64,000 nt of DNA from Nibrella saemangeumensis (GCF_039541915.1 NZ_BAABHD010000072.1:9102-73101), one strand, 5' to 3'; counted from the first letter of the stretch, positions 52,839-62,778 are shown. The notes: generated by a model not told the origin, from the letters alone. Program-made: numbers and translations.

Positions 52839-55358
52839 ATGCAAGTAAAAACGAGGGACATTAAAGACCTGTTCCCCATTGGCGCGGTTCAGGACGATCT
52901 GATTTTTTCCAAGTGGGGCGATATCACTGTAAGTTTCGAGGTTATCCTACCCGAAATTTATACGCTAAACGTGCAATGGGACGGCGAGGGTGACAGCCGC
53001 GTCGAAATGGGTGAATACCGGGAACTGGTTGAAGCCTGGTCTAAAGCTATAGGTGTACTGCCACCGCACACCATCGTGCATAAGCAGGATTGGTTTGTCG
53101 AAGAGAAGTACCAACCGAAGGTAACAGTAAATGCCTTTCTGGACAAAACCTCAGAGCGGCACTTTAACGAACGGCCTTACCTCAACCACAGATGTTTTCT
53201 GTTCCTGACGAAAACACATCCGGAACGCCGATCGGTCAGTGCCGAAGCCATTACGCTGGCAAGGACCAGGTTGGTATCGAAAGAGGTAGCCGATGCCAAA
53301 AAGCTAGATGATTTTCTGAATGCGGTCGAACAATGTAAGGCAATTCTGGAGAGCACCCGCCTGCTCCGGCTACAGCGCCTTACCACGAATGACATCGTTA
53401 GTACTGCCATCTCGCAGGGGCTGTTGGAACGCTACTACAGTTTGTCACTTCAGGAAGAAGTTGTGACACTGGCGGATATAGAACGTGATGATTGTTTACG
53501 GATAGGAGGGAAGTTCGCCAAGTTTTACACCATCTCCGATGTGGATGATATGCCCGATTGGGTACTAACCCATAACCGGGTGGATGCGTACTCTTCGGAA
53601 AACTCAACGGTGTCGGTCTGTTTTGCCGCTCCGGTAGGACTTATGTTGCCTTGCAATCACATCTATAATCAGTATGTGTTTAAAGACGATAAGCATGTAT
53701 CGACTCCGGAACTGGAACAGCGGGCCACTCAGATGCGCTCCCTGGCGTCGTTCGGCAAAGCCAATGAAGTGAACGCCATGCTCATCAATGAGTACCTGAC
53801 GGAAGCTTCGCAATACGGATGGAATCCTATTCACGCACATTTCAATGTACAGGTCTGGACGGAGGAGAAAAGTAAACTGCCGGTATTGCGCAATCTGGTA
53901 AGTTCGGCTATTGCCAAAATGGGTGCCCGGCCCCGGGAAAACAGCCTTGATGCGATGGCGTTATTCTGGGCGGGTATTCCCGGTAACGCGGCCGATCTGC
54001 CGAAGGAGGACCGGTACTGGACGTTTACACCCCAGGCGGTTTGCCTGTTTAACCAGGAGACGAACGATGAAACCTCGCTGGCCACATCAGGTATCAAACT
54101 GACTGAACGATTGAGCGGTAAACCGATAAACGTGGATTTCTCTGATGAGCCCATGAAAAAAGGCTGGATTACGAACCGGAACAAATTCATCATTGGTCCG
54201 TCGGGTTCGGGTAAGTCATTCTTTACCAACCATGCAGTTCGGAGCTATCACGCCCAGGACAGCCATATCGTAATCGTCGATGTGGGGCATAGCTACAGCA
54301 GTTTATGTGAGATGCTGGGCGGAAAGTACCTGACCTACGATCCCGCGAATCCGATTTCTTTTAATCCCTTTGTGATTGAGGGACGCGCTCAGCCGGATAT
54401 CGAAAAGAAAGAAGCCCTGAAGACACTGCTCCAGACGCTCTGGAAGCGACCGGAACAGCAGCAGACTCGCACCGAAGATACCGCCTTAGCCGCAGCTATT
54501 GACGGGTATTACCAGTATCTGGCTCACCATGAGGACATTTTTCCTGGTTTCGATTCCTTTTACGAGTACCTTCAGAATGGTTTCGTCCGGTATCTCGATG
54601 AACATAAAGTCAGGGAAAAACACTTTGACCTGGAGAACTTTATGTACGTGCTTCGGTCCTTCTACAAAGGGGGTGAATACGATTACCTGCTCAACAGCCG
54701 GACCAATCTGGATTTGCTCCACGACCGCCTGGTCATCTTTGAACTCGACAATATCAAAGATCATCCAATCCTATTTCCGGTGGTCACCATCATCATCATG
54801 GATGTCTTTATCGCTAAGATGCGCAAGCTGATGGGGATTCGTAAGATCATCCTGATTGAAGAAGCCTGGAAAGCCATTATGAAGGATGAGATGGCCGAAT
54901 ACATCCGGTATCTCTACAAGACGGTTCGAAAGTTCTTTGGCGAAGCCTGGATTGTTACGCAGGAGGTGGATGATATTATCGGCAACAAGATTGTCAAGGA
55001 CAGTATCATCAATAACGCAGACACCAAAATCCTGCTGGATCAGCGTAAGTACCAGAACAAATTCGGGATTGTGCAGGAGTTGCTGGCGCTGACTAAAAAG
55101 GAGAAAGATTTATGCCTGAGCCTCAACCGGGACAATGATCCGGGCAGGCTCTACAAAGAGGTGTTTGTATCCTGGGGCGGTCAGCATAGCAAAGTGTACG
55201 GTGTCGAAGTATCACGCGAAGAGTATTATGCTTTCACCACCGAACAGCGCGAAAAGCTCAACGTACAGCAGAAAGTGCAGCAGCAACGCGATGCCGGGGC
55301 AGACATCAACTACGAGTTAGCGATCAAAGAGATCGTCGCGGAAGAGCGCGGATTATAG
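52839..55358 (+). CDS. traG: TraG-type conjugation ATPase (VirB4-like)
   Basis: The 839-residue ATPase powers assembly of the transfer channel. The N-terminal part (DLFPIGAVQDDLIFSKWGDI) matches the TraG/VirB4 family. Walker A is IIGPSGSGKSFFTNH near 452, the Walker B region is IRKIILIEEAWKAIMKDE near 668, and VRKFFGEAWIVTQEVDDIIG follows. The length is normal for the family. It lies in the expected order after TraE and TraF. Confidence 0.95.
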   Translation: MQVKTRDIKDLFPIGAVQDDLIFSKWGDITVSFEVILPEIYTLNVQWDGEGDSRVEMGEYRELVEAWSKAIGVLPPHTIVHKQDWFVEEKYQPKVTVNAFLDKTSERHFNERPYLNHRCFLFLTKTHPERRSVSAEAITLARTRLVSKEVADAKKLDDFLNAVEQCKAILESTRLLRLQRLTTNDIVSTAISQGLLERYYSLSLQEEVVTLADIERDDCLRIGGKFAKFYTISDVDDMPDWVLTHNRVDAYSSENSTVSVCFAAPVGLMLPCNHIYNQYVFKDDKHVSTPELEQRATQMRSLASFGKANEVNAMLINEYLTEASQYGWNPIHAHFNVQVWTEEKSKLPVLRNLVSSAIAKMGARPRENSLDAMALFWAGIPGNAADLPKEDRYWTFTPQAVCLFNQETNDETSLATSGIKLTERLSGKPINVDFSDEPMKKGWITNRNKFIIGPSGSGKSFFTNHAVRSYHAQDSHIVIVDVGHSYSSLCEMLGGKYLTYDPANPISFNPFVIEGRAQPDIEKKEALKTLLQTLWKRPEQQQTRTEDTALAAAIDGYYQYLAHHEDIFPGFDSFYEYLQNGFVRYLDEHKVREKHFDLENFMYVLRSFYKGGEYDYLLNSRTNLDLLHDRLVIFELDNIKDHPILFPVVTIIIMDVFIAKMRKLMGIRKIILIEEAWKAIMKDEMAEYIRYLYKTVRKFFGEAWIVTQEVDDIIGNKIVKDSIINNADTKILLDQRKYQNKFGIVQELLALTKKEKDLCLSLNRDNDPGRLYKEVFVSWGGQHSKVYGVEVSREEYYAFTTEQREKLNVQQKVQQQRDAGADINYELAIKEIVAEERGL

Positions 55359-55396
55359 GCAACGGATTTTCTACATTTTATTCCCTCAAGTGAATT

Positions 55397-56413
55397 ATGA
55401 GAAGACATTTTCTCAGGCAGGTGGGCATTGCCCTGCTGCTTGGCTGTATCACATCCGGTGCGATGGCTGCTTCCGGCTGGGTACCGACGAAAGCGGTCAT
55501 GGCATCGGATACCACCGATGATCCCGCACAGCCGCAGAATCCACAAGTGCCGTTTGTGCGGGAAGTAAAAGGCAGCGGAGGGAAGCTGATGGAGGTGACT
55601 TTTCCCGGTCAATCACCCATGCAGGTGCCTTCCGCGAAATTAGGCGAGGTGCTCGCGTCTTACACCGAGGGCCTCGTCAGTCAACTGTTTCCTAATTATG
55701 GTCCAGCTCTAATTCAACGGGGCTGGAGTGGGGTTAAAGATGAAATTACGGAGGAGGTCGAACAGATTCTGGGCGAGTTGGAAAACGACCTCATGAACGG
55801 CATTAAAGACGAGATTGAGCAATTAGCCCAGCAGGCCTTGGGCTCGCTGCTTAACATCTCGCCGATTTCGGAAGTAGCCCGGCTGCGGAAGATGGTTAAA
55901 GATGGCATGAGTAAGCACCAAAAGATTGAATATCAGAATTATAAGGTAGACTACGCCTGGAAAAAAGCGCATACTGAGCTGTCGGAAAACTTCGTCAGCT
56001 ACTACGAGAAAAAGGAGCTGAAAAAGAAGTTTCAGATGGTATCCATGCAGGAGGAAGGCGGCCAGAAGCTGTTGAACTCCGGCGTGTTTACCCCGGCTGA
56101 ACAGCAGCAGTACGGCAAAATTCTGTCTACACTATCGTTTACAGATGACCTGGCGGCTGAGGTAAAAACCGCCTGTAACCTGTCACAAACGGCGGTATGG
56201 ATGTCGGAGGGGGAACGCATCAACGTACTCGATATGGTAGAGGAGGATTTGTTCACCCGCGTAAAAAGCCTGAAGGCCTACAATGCCGAAATCGCCAAAG
56301 CCGCCACGGCTCGTCGAAAGCAGCTCATGCAAAACCGGCTGACCAAATCCCTCTACCGGGAGGGCACCAAATTAAACCGCAACGTCTCCACCTATAAAAC
56401 GATATGGGAATGA
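55397..56413 (+). CDS. Transfer operon secreted protein, paralogue of the next gene
   Basis: The 338-residue protein has an N-terminal signal peptide (VGIALLLGCITSGAMA, with a possible lipobox Cys). The rest is helical and charged. The segment MVKDGMSKHQKIEYQNYKVD recurs as VWKDGQTKIQKIRYQDLKVK in the following protein, and later parts align as well (VWMSEGERINVLDMVEEDL with AFLSPYERIRLYRNTYRES). The two are tandem duplicates. Their place between VirB4-like and VirB6-like genes suggests a periplasmic part of the channel, comparable to TraI in other operons. The family was not recognised. Confidence 0.72.
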   Translation: MRRHFLRQVGIALLLGCITSGAMAASGWVPTKAVMASDTTDDPAQPQNPQVPFVREVKGSGGKLMEVTFPGQSPMQVPSAKLGEVLASYTEGLVSQLFPNYGPALIQRGWSGVKDEITEEVEQILGELENDLMNGIKDEIEQLAQQALGSLLNISPISEVARLRKMVKDGMSKHQKIEYQNYKVDYAWKKAHTELSENFVSYYEKKELKKKFQMVSMQEEGGQKLLNSGVFTPAEQQQYGKILSTLSFTDDLAAEVKTACNLSQTAVWMSEGERINVLDMVEEDLFTRVKSLKAYNAEIAKAATARRKQLMQNRLTKSLYREGTKLNRNVSTYKTIWE

Positions 56414-57276
56414 TTCAGAAGTTAGTATCCGGGTGCCTCCTAATCCTGGCGAGCGTACCGGCCTGGTGCCAGATTCCGGACGCCAGTCAATTGAAAAAAG
56501 GCCCCAAAGACGAGTTTACGTTGCGGTTAGCCATCGAAGAGTTGCTAGGTAATACGGAGACCGACCTGATGCAGGGAGTTCTTGATCCGGGTGTTGATTA
56601 CGGAGCGATTCTAACGGAAAAGGTTTTGGATGAGCTGATCAAAGCGGTAGCGGATGCGGCCGTACTTGCGCCGGCGGCCGAGAAGATTATGGCTACCTAC
56701 TACGAGAAGAAAGCCGAAAAGCTGTCGAAGGAAATTGCCAAGCTCCGGGAGGTATGGAAAGACGGGCAAACGAAGATTCAGAAGATTCGATACCAGGATC
56801 TGAAGGTCAAGACTCAGTTTCGCAAATCGATGAACGAGCTGCACCCGATGCTGGCGCAAAGTAAACGGAAATCACTGGCGCAGCAGGACATGAAAGATCT
56901 CTACGGCAGTTTCGTGGGTGTGGCCGGCGAGGTGTTTACGGGTGGTGGTCCGCGCCAACAATTGATACGCGAAGAGTTTGACGCCTACACACAGGACGAA
57001 GACCTGGGCTACTACGCGCTGGCCACCGCCGGCGGTTTGCTGGGTGATCCCAAATCACTGGAAGTTAAGCTGAAGCTGGCCGACCGTGAATCAAAAACGG
57101 CATTTCTTTCCCCGTACGAACGCATTCGGCTGTACCGCAACACGTACCGCGAAAGCCGTATGCGCAACAACTCTATTCAGCGCATGCAGGGGGAGTTGTC
57201 GGCCGGTATTAATCAGAAAATCAAAAAGCGCATTATTCAGTCGCAGGCCCGCAGCCTGGGCCTGAAGCGGTATTAA
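56404..57276 (+). CDS. Transfer operon secreted protein, second paralogue
   Basis: The 290-residue protein has a signal peptide (LVSGCLLILASVPAWCQ, with a possible lipobox ending LVSGC). It is mainly helical, with a coiled-coil segment (KKAEKLSKEIAKLREVWKDG). It overlaps the end of the preceding paralogue by 10 bases and shares its central and C-terminal patterns but lacks the long N-terminal extension. VirB5-like adaptors occupy a similar position in other systems; that comparison is inference. Confidence 0.72.
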   Translation: MGMIQKLVSGCLLILASVPAWCQIPDASQLKKGPKDEFTLRLAIEELLGNTETDLMQGVLDPGVDYGAILTEKVLDELIKAVADAAVLAPAAEKIMATYYEKKAEKLSKEIAKLREVWKDGQTKIQKIRYQDLKVKTQFRKSMNELHPMLAQSKRKSLAQQDMKDLYGSFVGVAGEVFTGGGPRQQLIREEFDAYTQDEDLGYYALATAGGLLGDPKSLEVKLKLADRESKTAFLSPYERIRLYRNTYRESRMRNNSIQRMQGELSAGINQKIKKRIIQSQARSLGLKRY

Positions 57277-57295
57277 CGACAACTTCTCTGAACGT

Positions 57296-58360
57296 ATGGA
57301 ACAAGCATTGGATAATTTGTACCAGGGCATGCGGGGCGACTTCGGAATGCTCATCGACTTCGGCCGCTCCATTGGCTTCCTGGGTGCTGTCTTTTATGTT
57401 TTTTACCGCATCTGGGGGCATCTGGCCAGAAACGAACCTATTGATGTGTTTCCGCTCCTCCGGCCTTTTTCGCTGGCCTTGTGCCTGCTTTGTTATACCT
57501 ATATCGTCGACGCCATGGTAACCATTGGCAATGGGCTGGCGCTGGCCACCGAACAGGTCGTAGCCAGTAAAGAAACACAGGTAATTCAGTTGAACCAAAA
57601 GAAAGATGAACTCCTGAAGCAAAAGATGAAGGAAATAGCCGGCGTCTACACGGCCGACGGTGAACTAAGCTACTGGGAGTTGGGGAAAGACTTTTTCGGG
57701 CGGCTTTTCTCCGTCGACAATTCGGTGCAGCGCTCGGGGGTATCGTTTCTGATCAGCACCTGGATTGATGAACTGCTTAAGTCCGTCACGCGAGTGCTGT
57801 TCGACGCAGTTACCCTGGGAATAAAGATCATTGCGACGTACTTTCTAATTATTATGGCCATCTGCGGCCCCATCACCATTGGACTAAGCTGCTTTGAGTG
57901 GTTCTATGGTTCTCTGGGAGCCTGGTTCGCCCGGTTTATCCATATCCTGTTGTGGATACCGGTGGCCAACATCTTCGGGGGCATCATTGAAGAGGTGCAT
58001 ATCATTATGCTTCAATCCGACATTGCCCAGATCCAGGCCGCTACTGCCGAAACCTTTACCGCTACCGATTTTATGGAAATCCTTTTTTACATCATCGGAA
58101 CGGCCGGCTATCTGCTGGTGCCGCTGGTGTCGACCTGGATTCTGGAGTCGACGGGAGTCGGTAATGCCATCGGTAACTTATCGCGTCCGTTTACCGCGCC
58201 GGCGACGGCAGCCATGGGTGTAATGGGTGGAGCAGTAGGTACAGCCCTCGGCAGTGGGTTTGGCGCGGCACGGGGATCAGTGGCTCCACCGATCTACGTA
58301 TATCCTACACCGTCAGCAACAACGCCGGCGCAACGGCCGCAGCCGGTAAACAAGGTGTAA
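57296..58360 (+). CDS. traJ: TraJ-like membrane protein (VirB6-like)
   Basis: The 354-residue protein has several membrane helices: SLALCLLCYTYIVDAMVTIG, then ITLGIKIIATYFLIIM-like and FARFIHILLWIPVANIFGG, and IIGTAGYLLVPLVSTWIL. The pattern of helices and position match TraJ of Bacteroidota transfer operons, the VirB6-type inner membrane channel part. The C-terminus is Gly/Ala/Pro-rich. The TraK gene follows after 13 bases. Confidence 0.88.
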   Translation: MEQALDNLYQGMRGDFGMLIDFGRSIGFLGAVFYVFYRIWGHLARNEPIDVFPLLRPFSLALCLLCYTYIVDAMVTIGNGLALATEQVVASKETQVIQLNQKKDELLKQKMKEIAGVYTADGELSYWELGKDFFGRLFSVDNSVQRSGVSFLISTWIDELLKSVTRVLFDAVTLGIKIIATYFLIIMAICGPITIGLSCFEWFYGSLGAWFARFIHILLWIPVANIFGGIIEEVHIIMLQSDIAQIQAATAETFTATDFMEILFYIIGTAGYLLVPLVSTWILESTGVGNAIGNLSRPFTAPATAAMGVMGGAVGTALGSGFGAARGSVAPPIYVYPTPSATTPAQRPQPVNKV

Positions 58361-58373
58361 TCTGAAAAATGAC

Positions 58374-59045
58374 ATGAAGAATCCGACCAATTTTCGATAC
58401 CTCACCAATCTGGAAACGAGTTTTCAGATGGTTCGGTGGCTGGCATTCGGCACTGTTTTGGGGAGTCTGCTATTCTGTTCGGTGGTGCTGTACTGGTGCA
58501 TCCGACAGGTAGATGTTAGCCGGCAGAACATCTACGCCCTCGACCGTGGTAAATCGTTTCTGCTTACGCTGTCGCAGGAAATGAACGAGAACCGGCCGGC
58601 CGAAGCTGAGGACCATATCAAAACGTTTCATAAGCTGTTTTTTGAACTGGACCCCAATGAGAACCAGATTAACGCCCATATCCGGGAGGCTTCTTACCTG
58701 GGTGATCAGTCGGTTGTGCGGCTTTACAAAGACCTGAAGGAAAAAGGTTACTTTACCCAGCTTATTCAGGGTAATGTCATTCAGAAAGTAGAAGTCGACA
58801 GCGTACAGATCCACTACAATCAGTCGCCGTTCTACGCCAAGACGTACGCCCGGCAGATTCTGATCCGGGCCAACTCAGTAACCATCCGCCGGCTGATTAC
58901 ACACTGTTACCTGCTGGAAACGCAGCGTAGTGTAAACAACAGTCACGGCTTTATGATCGAGCGCTTTAAGGTACTGGATAATCAGGACCTGGAAACCATT
59001 GAACGGGAGGGAAACAAAGCGTACGCTTATCTGAATAAACGATAA
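58374..59045 (+). CDS. traK: TraK-like protein (VirB8-like)
   Basis: The 223-residue protein has a short cytoplasmic start (MKNPTNFRYLTNLETSFQMV), one membrane helix (LAFGTVLGSLLFCSVVLYW) and a periplasmic domain typical of TraK/VirB8 (FFELDPNENQINAHIREA, SVRLYKDLKEKGYF-like, ENREG near the end). TraK proteins form the core of the inner membrane complex. The next gene starts 4 bases later. Confidence 0.9.
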   Translation: MKNPTNFRYLTNLETSFQMVRWLAFGTVLGSLLFCSVVLYWCIRQVDVSRQNIYALDRGKSFLLTLSQEMNENRPAEAEDHIKTFHKLFFELDPNENQINAHIREASYLGDQSVVRLYKDLKEKGYFTQLIQGNVIQKVEVDSVQIHYNQSPFYAKTYARQILIRANSVTIRRLITHCYLLETQRSVNNSHGFMIERFKVLDNQDLETIEREGNKAYAYLNKR

Positions 59046-59049
59046 AGCC

Positions 59050-59448
59050 ATGAAAACGATTGAACGTTTCGCGCTCCGGCCAGCAGAAAAGCCACCCCAT
59101 GCCTGGGCCCTGCGTATGCAGTATCGCTGGTATTTACACTGTAAATGGACCATCGGACGATTTGCTATTGCCAGGGTAAGGAAATGGGAACGGCAGCCGA
59201 TATCCACACGCAAGCAACAGCTTGGAATTGCGCTCTGTCTGTTGCTTATGCTGTGGGCGCTCAGCCTGGCTTTCTCGCATCAATGGAACCTGGTTCAGGC
59301 CGGTCAGGTGCATCACCTGGACCACACCAGGTCTACAGCCCTGACCCACAACCGGCCAATTAGAACCGTCCGGTCAAACAACACACATCAAGTCGAAAAA
59401 GGAGATAAAAACAACCATGGAGCACAACCGGGAAAAACGAAAGATTAA
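59050..59448 (+). CDS. Small single-helix transfer protein (TraL position)
   Basis: The 132-residue basic protein has one central membrane helix (LGIALCLLLMLWALSLAFS) and a His/Asn-rich tail. It sits between TraK and TraM, where TraL is found in related operons, and overlaps the TraM start by 32 bases in another frame. No diagnostic motif was seen, so the TraL label rests on position and size. Confidence 0.65.
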   Translation: MKTIERFALRPAEKPPHAWALRMQYRWYLHCKWTIGRFAIARVRKWERQPISTRKQQLGIALCLLLMLWALSLAFSHQWNLVQAGQVHHLDHTRSTALTHNRPIRTVRSNNTHQVEKGDKNNHGAQPGKTKD

Positions 59449-60589
59449 GGAGTTATTCTCCGACAAACGATTCCTGTACGCCGTTGCCGCCTTTCTGCTG
59501 ATTGCCTTCGTTACCATATACCAGATGGTTTCGCAGGCCGGTAAACCAACGGCGGCAGAGGGAGAGAACGCCATCAACGCTACCGTACCTACGGCCATGA
59601 TCGACACGACGCAGGCCACCAGTAAACTGGAGTTGCAAAGCGAAGTAGATCCGATGGCCATGCCGGGGATTGATCCGGCAGTCCAAAATAAACAATCGGG
59701 CTTGCAGTCACCCGTACCGGAAACAATTAACCCGTACCTCTACCAGAAGAAAGCCAAAGCCGACGATCCGGAGATGGCGGAGCTAGATGCGGTCTACACG
59801 ACAAAGTCCAACGATAAAGGAAATGCCCGCAACCAAACAGGTAAACAGGAGCTTGATGAGGAAGAAGAGGAAGGTGCCCAGCCGGCTGACTTGCAAAAGC
59901 AGCTAGCGGAGCGAAAACGACTGCTGGTATTACTGGAAGAATACCGCCGGGATAAGGAATTGAAAAAGGTCCAACAGGCAGAACAAATGATGAAGCCCCA
60001 GAAGGTTGTTGATGTACCGGTAGTCTCCAGCCTGGATAATCCAATGCCTGGTCGGGGCAATGACTTTTATGGTTTGCATTCGGACCGGGTACGCCGGCAG
60101 CAGCAGGCCCGCAATGATTCGACCTCGGGAACGCTCCGGGCGGTGATCCACCAGGATCAGACCATCATCAACGGCGGACGCATTGGCCTCCGTCTGCTGG
60201 AAGCGATTAACGTACGGGGTACGGTTATTCCGGCTGGCACATTGGTGTATGGCCTTGGCCAGTTCAGCACCGAGCGGGTGAATGTTCACATCACCAGTAT
60301 CCAGTATGAAAACCGAGTATATCCCATTCGCCTGACGGTGTACGACATGGATGGCATTTCCGGAATTTACGTGCCAAACATTCTGGCGGTGCAGGAGTCG
60401 CGACGGGCCGCTGCGCAGGCGGCAACGGGTATCAACATCCAGACCCCGGTGATGGGCACCAACGCGGCTGCAGTGGCTGGTGCATCGGCGGCTAACGCCG
60501 GCATCAATGGCCTGCGATCTTTCTTTTCCCGCAAAGCCAATCTGCGCAAAGCCCATTTGAAAGACGACTATTACGTGCTGCTGCGGTAG
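59417..60589 (+). CDS. traM: TraM-like protein (VirB10-like)
   Basis: The 390-residue protein has an N-terminal membrane helix (FLYAVAAFLLIAFVTIYQMV), a long disordered Pro/Glu-rich linker and a C-terminal beta-rich domain (LRAVIHQDQTIINGGRIGLR, VIPAGTLVYGLGQFSTERVN). This is the layout of TraM/VirB10, which spans the periplasm and links the two membranes. A final Ala-rich part could be the outer membrane segment. Confidence 0.92.
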   Translation: MEHNREKRKIKELFSDKRFLYAVAAFLLIAFVTIYQMVSQAGKPTAAEGENAINATVPTAMIDTTQATSKLELQSEVDPMAMPGIDPAVQNKQSGLQSPVPETINPYLYQKKAKADDPEMAELDAVYTTKSNDKGNARNQTGKQELDEEEEEGAQPADLQKQLAERKRLLVLLEEYRRDKELKKVQQAEQMMKPQKVVDVPVVSSLDNPMPGRGNDFYGLHSDRVRRQQQARNDSTSGTLRAVIHQDQTIINGGRIGLRLLEAINVRGTVIPAGTLVYGLGQFSTERVNVHITSIQYENRVYPIRLTVYDMDGISGIYVPNILAVQESRRAAAQAATGINIQTPVMGTNAAAVAGASAANAGINGLRSFFSRKANLRKAHLKDDYYVLLR

Positions 60590-60624
60590 CCGAATTTTCT
60601 CCAGACATCCAAGATTCTTCAATT

Positions 60625-61551
60625 ATGAACAAGTTAGGTATTTACCTGATGGGGGGCATACTGTCCCTCCACCTGCCGGCCACAGCGCAGATACTAAAAG
60701 ACACTAGTCAGCTCGGCCCTTTGGCAATGGCCAACCGACTACTACAACGCCCGTATAGTGCAAAGCGGACGCCAGATGCCAGCACCAGAATCCAGTCCAG
60801 CTTTGTTGAGCTGGCGTTTAATAAAACGACTTGTCTGATTTTTCCCAGCCCAATCCGGTCGGTGGACCTGGGCAGCCGGGCCATTATCGCCGACAAGGCC
60901 AGCGAGGTAGAAAACGTACTTCGGGTCAAAGCCAACCAGATGGGCTTCAACGAAACCAATTTCAGCGTGATTACGGCCGACGGTAAGTTTTACAGTTTTA
61001 TTGCTTCCTACAACGAGTTTCCAGATGTGCTGGCCATGAATCTGGCAGGGGAGGAGCTACACGCAACCGCCCGGAAAGAAGGTACCATCCAGTTTGAGGG
61101 AGTGGATGCTTCTCAGAACGATATTGTCTACCAGTGTGACCAAGTCATGCGCCAAAAGCGGTGGGCTAAACTGGCGGGGACCGAAGACGGCAAAATGGAG
61201 GCCTCGTTGCGTGGTATTTACGTTAAGGACAATGTGCTTTACTACAAAGTAGCCCTGGCGAATAAATCCAACCTGCCTTACGAACTGAGTTTCGTCCGGT
61301 TTTTCATCGTCGATAAGAAGGTAGCAAAGGAAGCATCGAATCAGACGATTGAGGTTACTCCGCTATATGTGTACAATGAACCGTTACGCAAGGTGACCGG
61401 CAAAAACAGAGTAGAAAAGGTGTATGCATTCCAGCGATTTACCATTCCCAACGACAAAGCGCTGCAAGTGCTCATCAACGAAAAGAACGGAAGCCGAACG
61501 CTATCCTTTCTGGTCAGCGGAAAAGACATCATGAATGCTGATACGCTGTAA
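60625..61551 (+). CDS. traN: TraN-like protein (VirB9-like)
   Basis: The 308-residue protein has a signal peptide (LGIYLMGGILSLHLPATAQ) and beta-rich domains (TTCLIFPSPIRSVDLGSRAI, FSVITADGKFYSFIASYNE, then YELSFVRFFIVDKKVAKEA). These match the TraN family, the VirB9-type partner of TraM in the outer membrane core. It begins 35 bases after TraM and ends the recognised part of the secretion operon in this window; TraO, TraP and TraQ were not seen. Confidence 0.93.
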   Translation: MNKLGIYLMGGILSLHLPATAQILKDTSQLGPLAMANRLLQRPYSAKRTPDASTRIQSSFVELAFNKTTCLIFPSPIRSVDLGSRAIIADKASEVENVLRVKANQMGFNETNFSVITADGKFYSFIASYNEFPDVLAMNLAGEELHATARKEGTIQFEGVDASQNDIVYQCDQVMRQKRWAKLAGTEDGKMEASLRGIYVKDNVLYYKVALANKSNLPYELSFVRFFIVDKKVAKEASNQTIEVTPLYVYNEPLRKVTGKNRVEKVYAFQRFTIPNDKALQVLINEKNGSRTLSFLVSGKDIMNADTL

Positions 61552-61555
61552 ACCC

Positions 61556-61801
61556 ATGAGAAAATTTGAGCACCCCGTTTACCTCACACCTGTCAAGGGT
61601 GTGAGGTACGGGCAGCCGTTTATCAAGATAGGACTTAAGCATTCTACCAGGAGAAAGTTAGTTTATAGCTGGTTACTGATTGGCGCTGTATTTATTTGGA
61701 TTACCGGTTTAGTTGTTTGGCTAGATCTGTATGGTTGGTCGTGGCTGATGAGCTACCTTCAAGAAATTCACCTACCTCAACATCAGTGGTATACGTATTG
61801 A
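61556..61801 (+). CDS. Small membrane protein after TraN
   Basis: From the ATG at 61,556 it has 81 residues, starting 4 bases after the TraN stop. An in-frame ATG at 61,535 lies within TraN and is less likely. A basic N-terminal part precedes one long hydrophobic region (YSWLLIGAVFIWITGLVVWL). The family is not recognised. It is probably part of the same transcript. Confidence 0.6.
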   Translation: MRKFEHPVYLTPVKGVRYGQPFIKIGLKHSTRRKLVYSWLLIGAVFIWITGLVVWLDLYGWSWLMSYLQEIHLPQHQWYTY

Positions 61802-61959
61802 CAGCCAATAGGAGATTATAAAATTTTTCATATGCTAATAAATAGAACCAGAACTACCACCGATCTTTAAAACGTCTATTTTCGGGCCAGTCCGACTCCT
61901 ATATATTTAGAATACTTGATGCAAAGTATCTTAATGAAGCCTATATGTTCAGAAGTATG

Positions 61960-62748
61960 TTATACTAAGCCGTTCTTGATAGCAAAACGTAAGAGTTCTG
62001 CCGTGTTCTTTGCATTTGTCTTTTCAAGCATGTGCTTACGATGGGTTTTCACAGTGTGCAAGCTACGGTGTAGTTTATCGGCAATGGCTTGACTGCTATA
62101 CCCTTCAATTATCCATTTTAGTACTTCTATCTCTGCCTTACTGAGAAGTTTATCCTCATCTACATTTGGAAAGTAGTTCTTACAGTAGAAGGTCTCCCAG
62201 ATTCCGTTCTCTAGGAGACGCTCAATTCGATGGGAGATGCGTCCATCTGCATTGAAAGCGGTGATGTCGGAAACAGTACCGAAAGTGGCTAGTGGTAAGC
62301 CTGTAGGAGCAGCATTAATGATTGTACTCTGCTGTAAACAATCAGTCCACTGACCGTTAGGTCGTTTGAATCGATAGTTATAACTCACCCTGTAGCTGCT
62401 TAGCTCATTTGGTGGCACTGACATGAAGAGTTTAAAATTTTCAGAGAAAATATGTTGGTTAAAATAAAACAAATCATTAGGATGCCACCTTGATAGCGTA
62501 AACTCCAGACCTCCTTCGAGAAATGCAGCTGATGGATGGCCTGATAAATTAAGGCAGTTTTCTGTAAAGGTTGTATACTCTTTATTTGTATAATCTAGGA
62601 TATAAATAACTTGGCTTGCATATTTAGCCAAAAGTTCCGAAAATAGTGACTCGTGAGAGTCAATTGGGCTTGTTGTAATTTGGTTAAGCTCATCATCGGT
62701 CAGTCCCTGTAAAAAGGACATAAATGTTGGCTGTAGCAATTTCTTCAT
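61960..62748 (-). CDS. PAS-like and LuxR-type HTH regulator
   Basis: From the ATG at 62,748 (MKKLLQPTF) it has 262 residues. The upstream start at 62,769 would sit against the -7 element and is less likely. The N-terminal and middle part is PAS-like (VIYILDYTNKEYTTFTENCL, RVSYNYRFKRPNGQWTDCL). The C-terminal LuxR helix-turn-helix is clear: LSKAEIEVLKWIIEGYSSQA followed by IADKLHRSLHTVKTHRKHML. It likely senses a ligand or redox state and activates transcription. Its target is unknown. The transfer operon and the next gene are candidates by proximity. Confidence 0.88.
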   Translation of the reverse strand: MKKLLQPTFMSFLQGLTDDELNQITTSPIDSHESLFSELLAKYASQVIYILDYTNKEYTTFTENCLNLSGHPSAAFLEGGLEFTLSRWHPNDLFYFNQHIFSENFKLFMSVPPNELSSYRVSYNYRFKRPNGQWTDCLQQSTIINAAPTGLPLATFGTVSDITAFNADGRISHRIERLLENGIWETFYCKNYFPNVDEDKLLSKAEIEVLKWIIEGYSSQAIADKLHRSLHTVKTHRKHMLEKTNAKNTAELLRFAIKNGLV

Positions 62749-62770
62749 ATGTTTCAAGTATACGCACAAC

Positions 62771-62778
62771 CAAATTTA
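62771..62778 (-). promoter_or_regulatory. Candidate -7 element for the LuxR-type gene
   Basis: The - strand reads TAAATTTG, an exact TAnnTTTG match, 22 bases before the start at 62,748. No good -33 TTG element stands at the usual distance. Confidence 0.35.
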
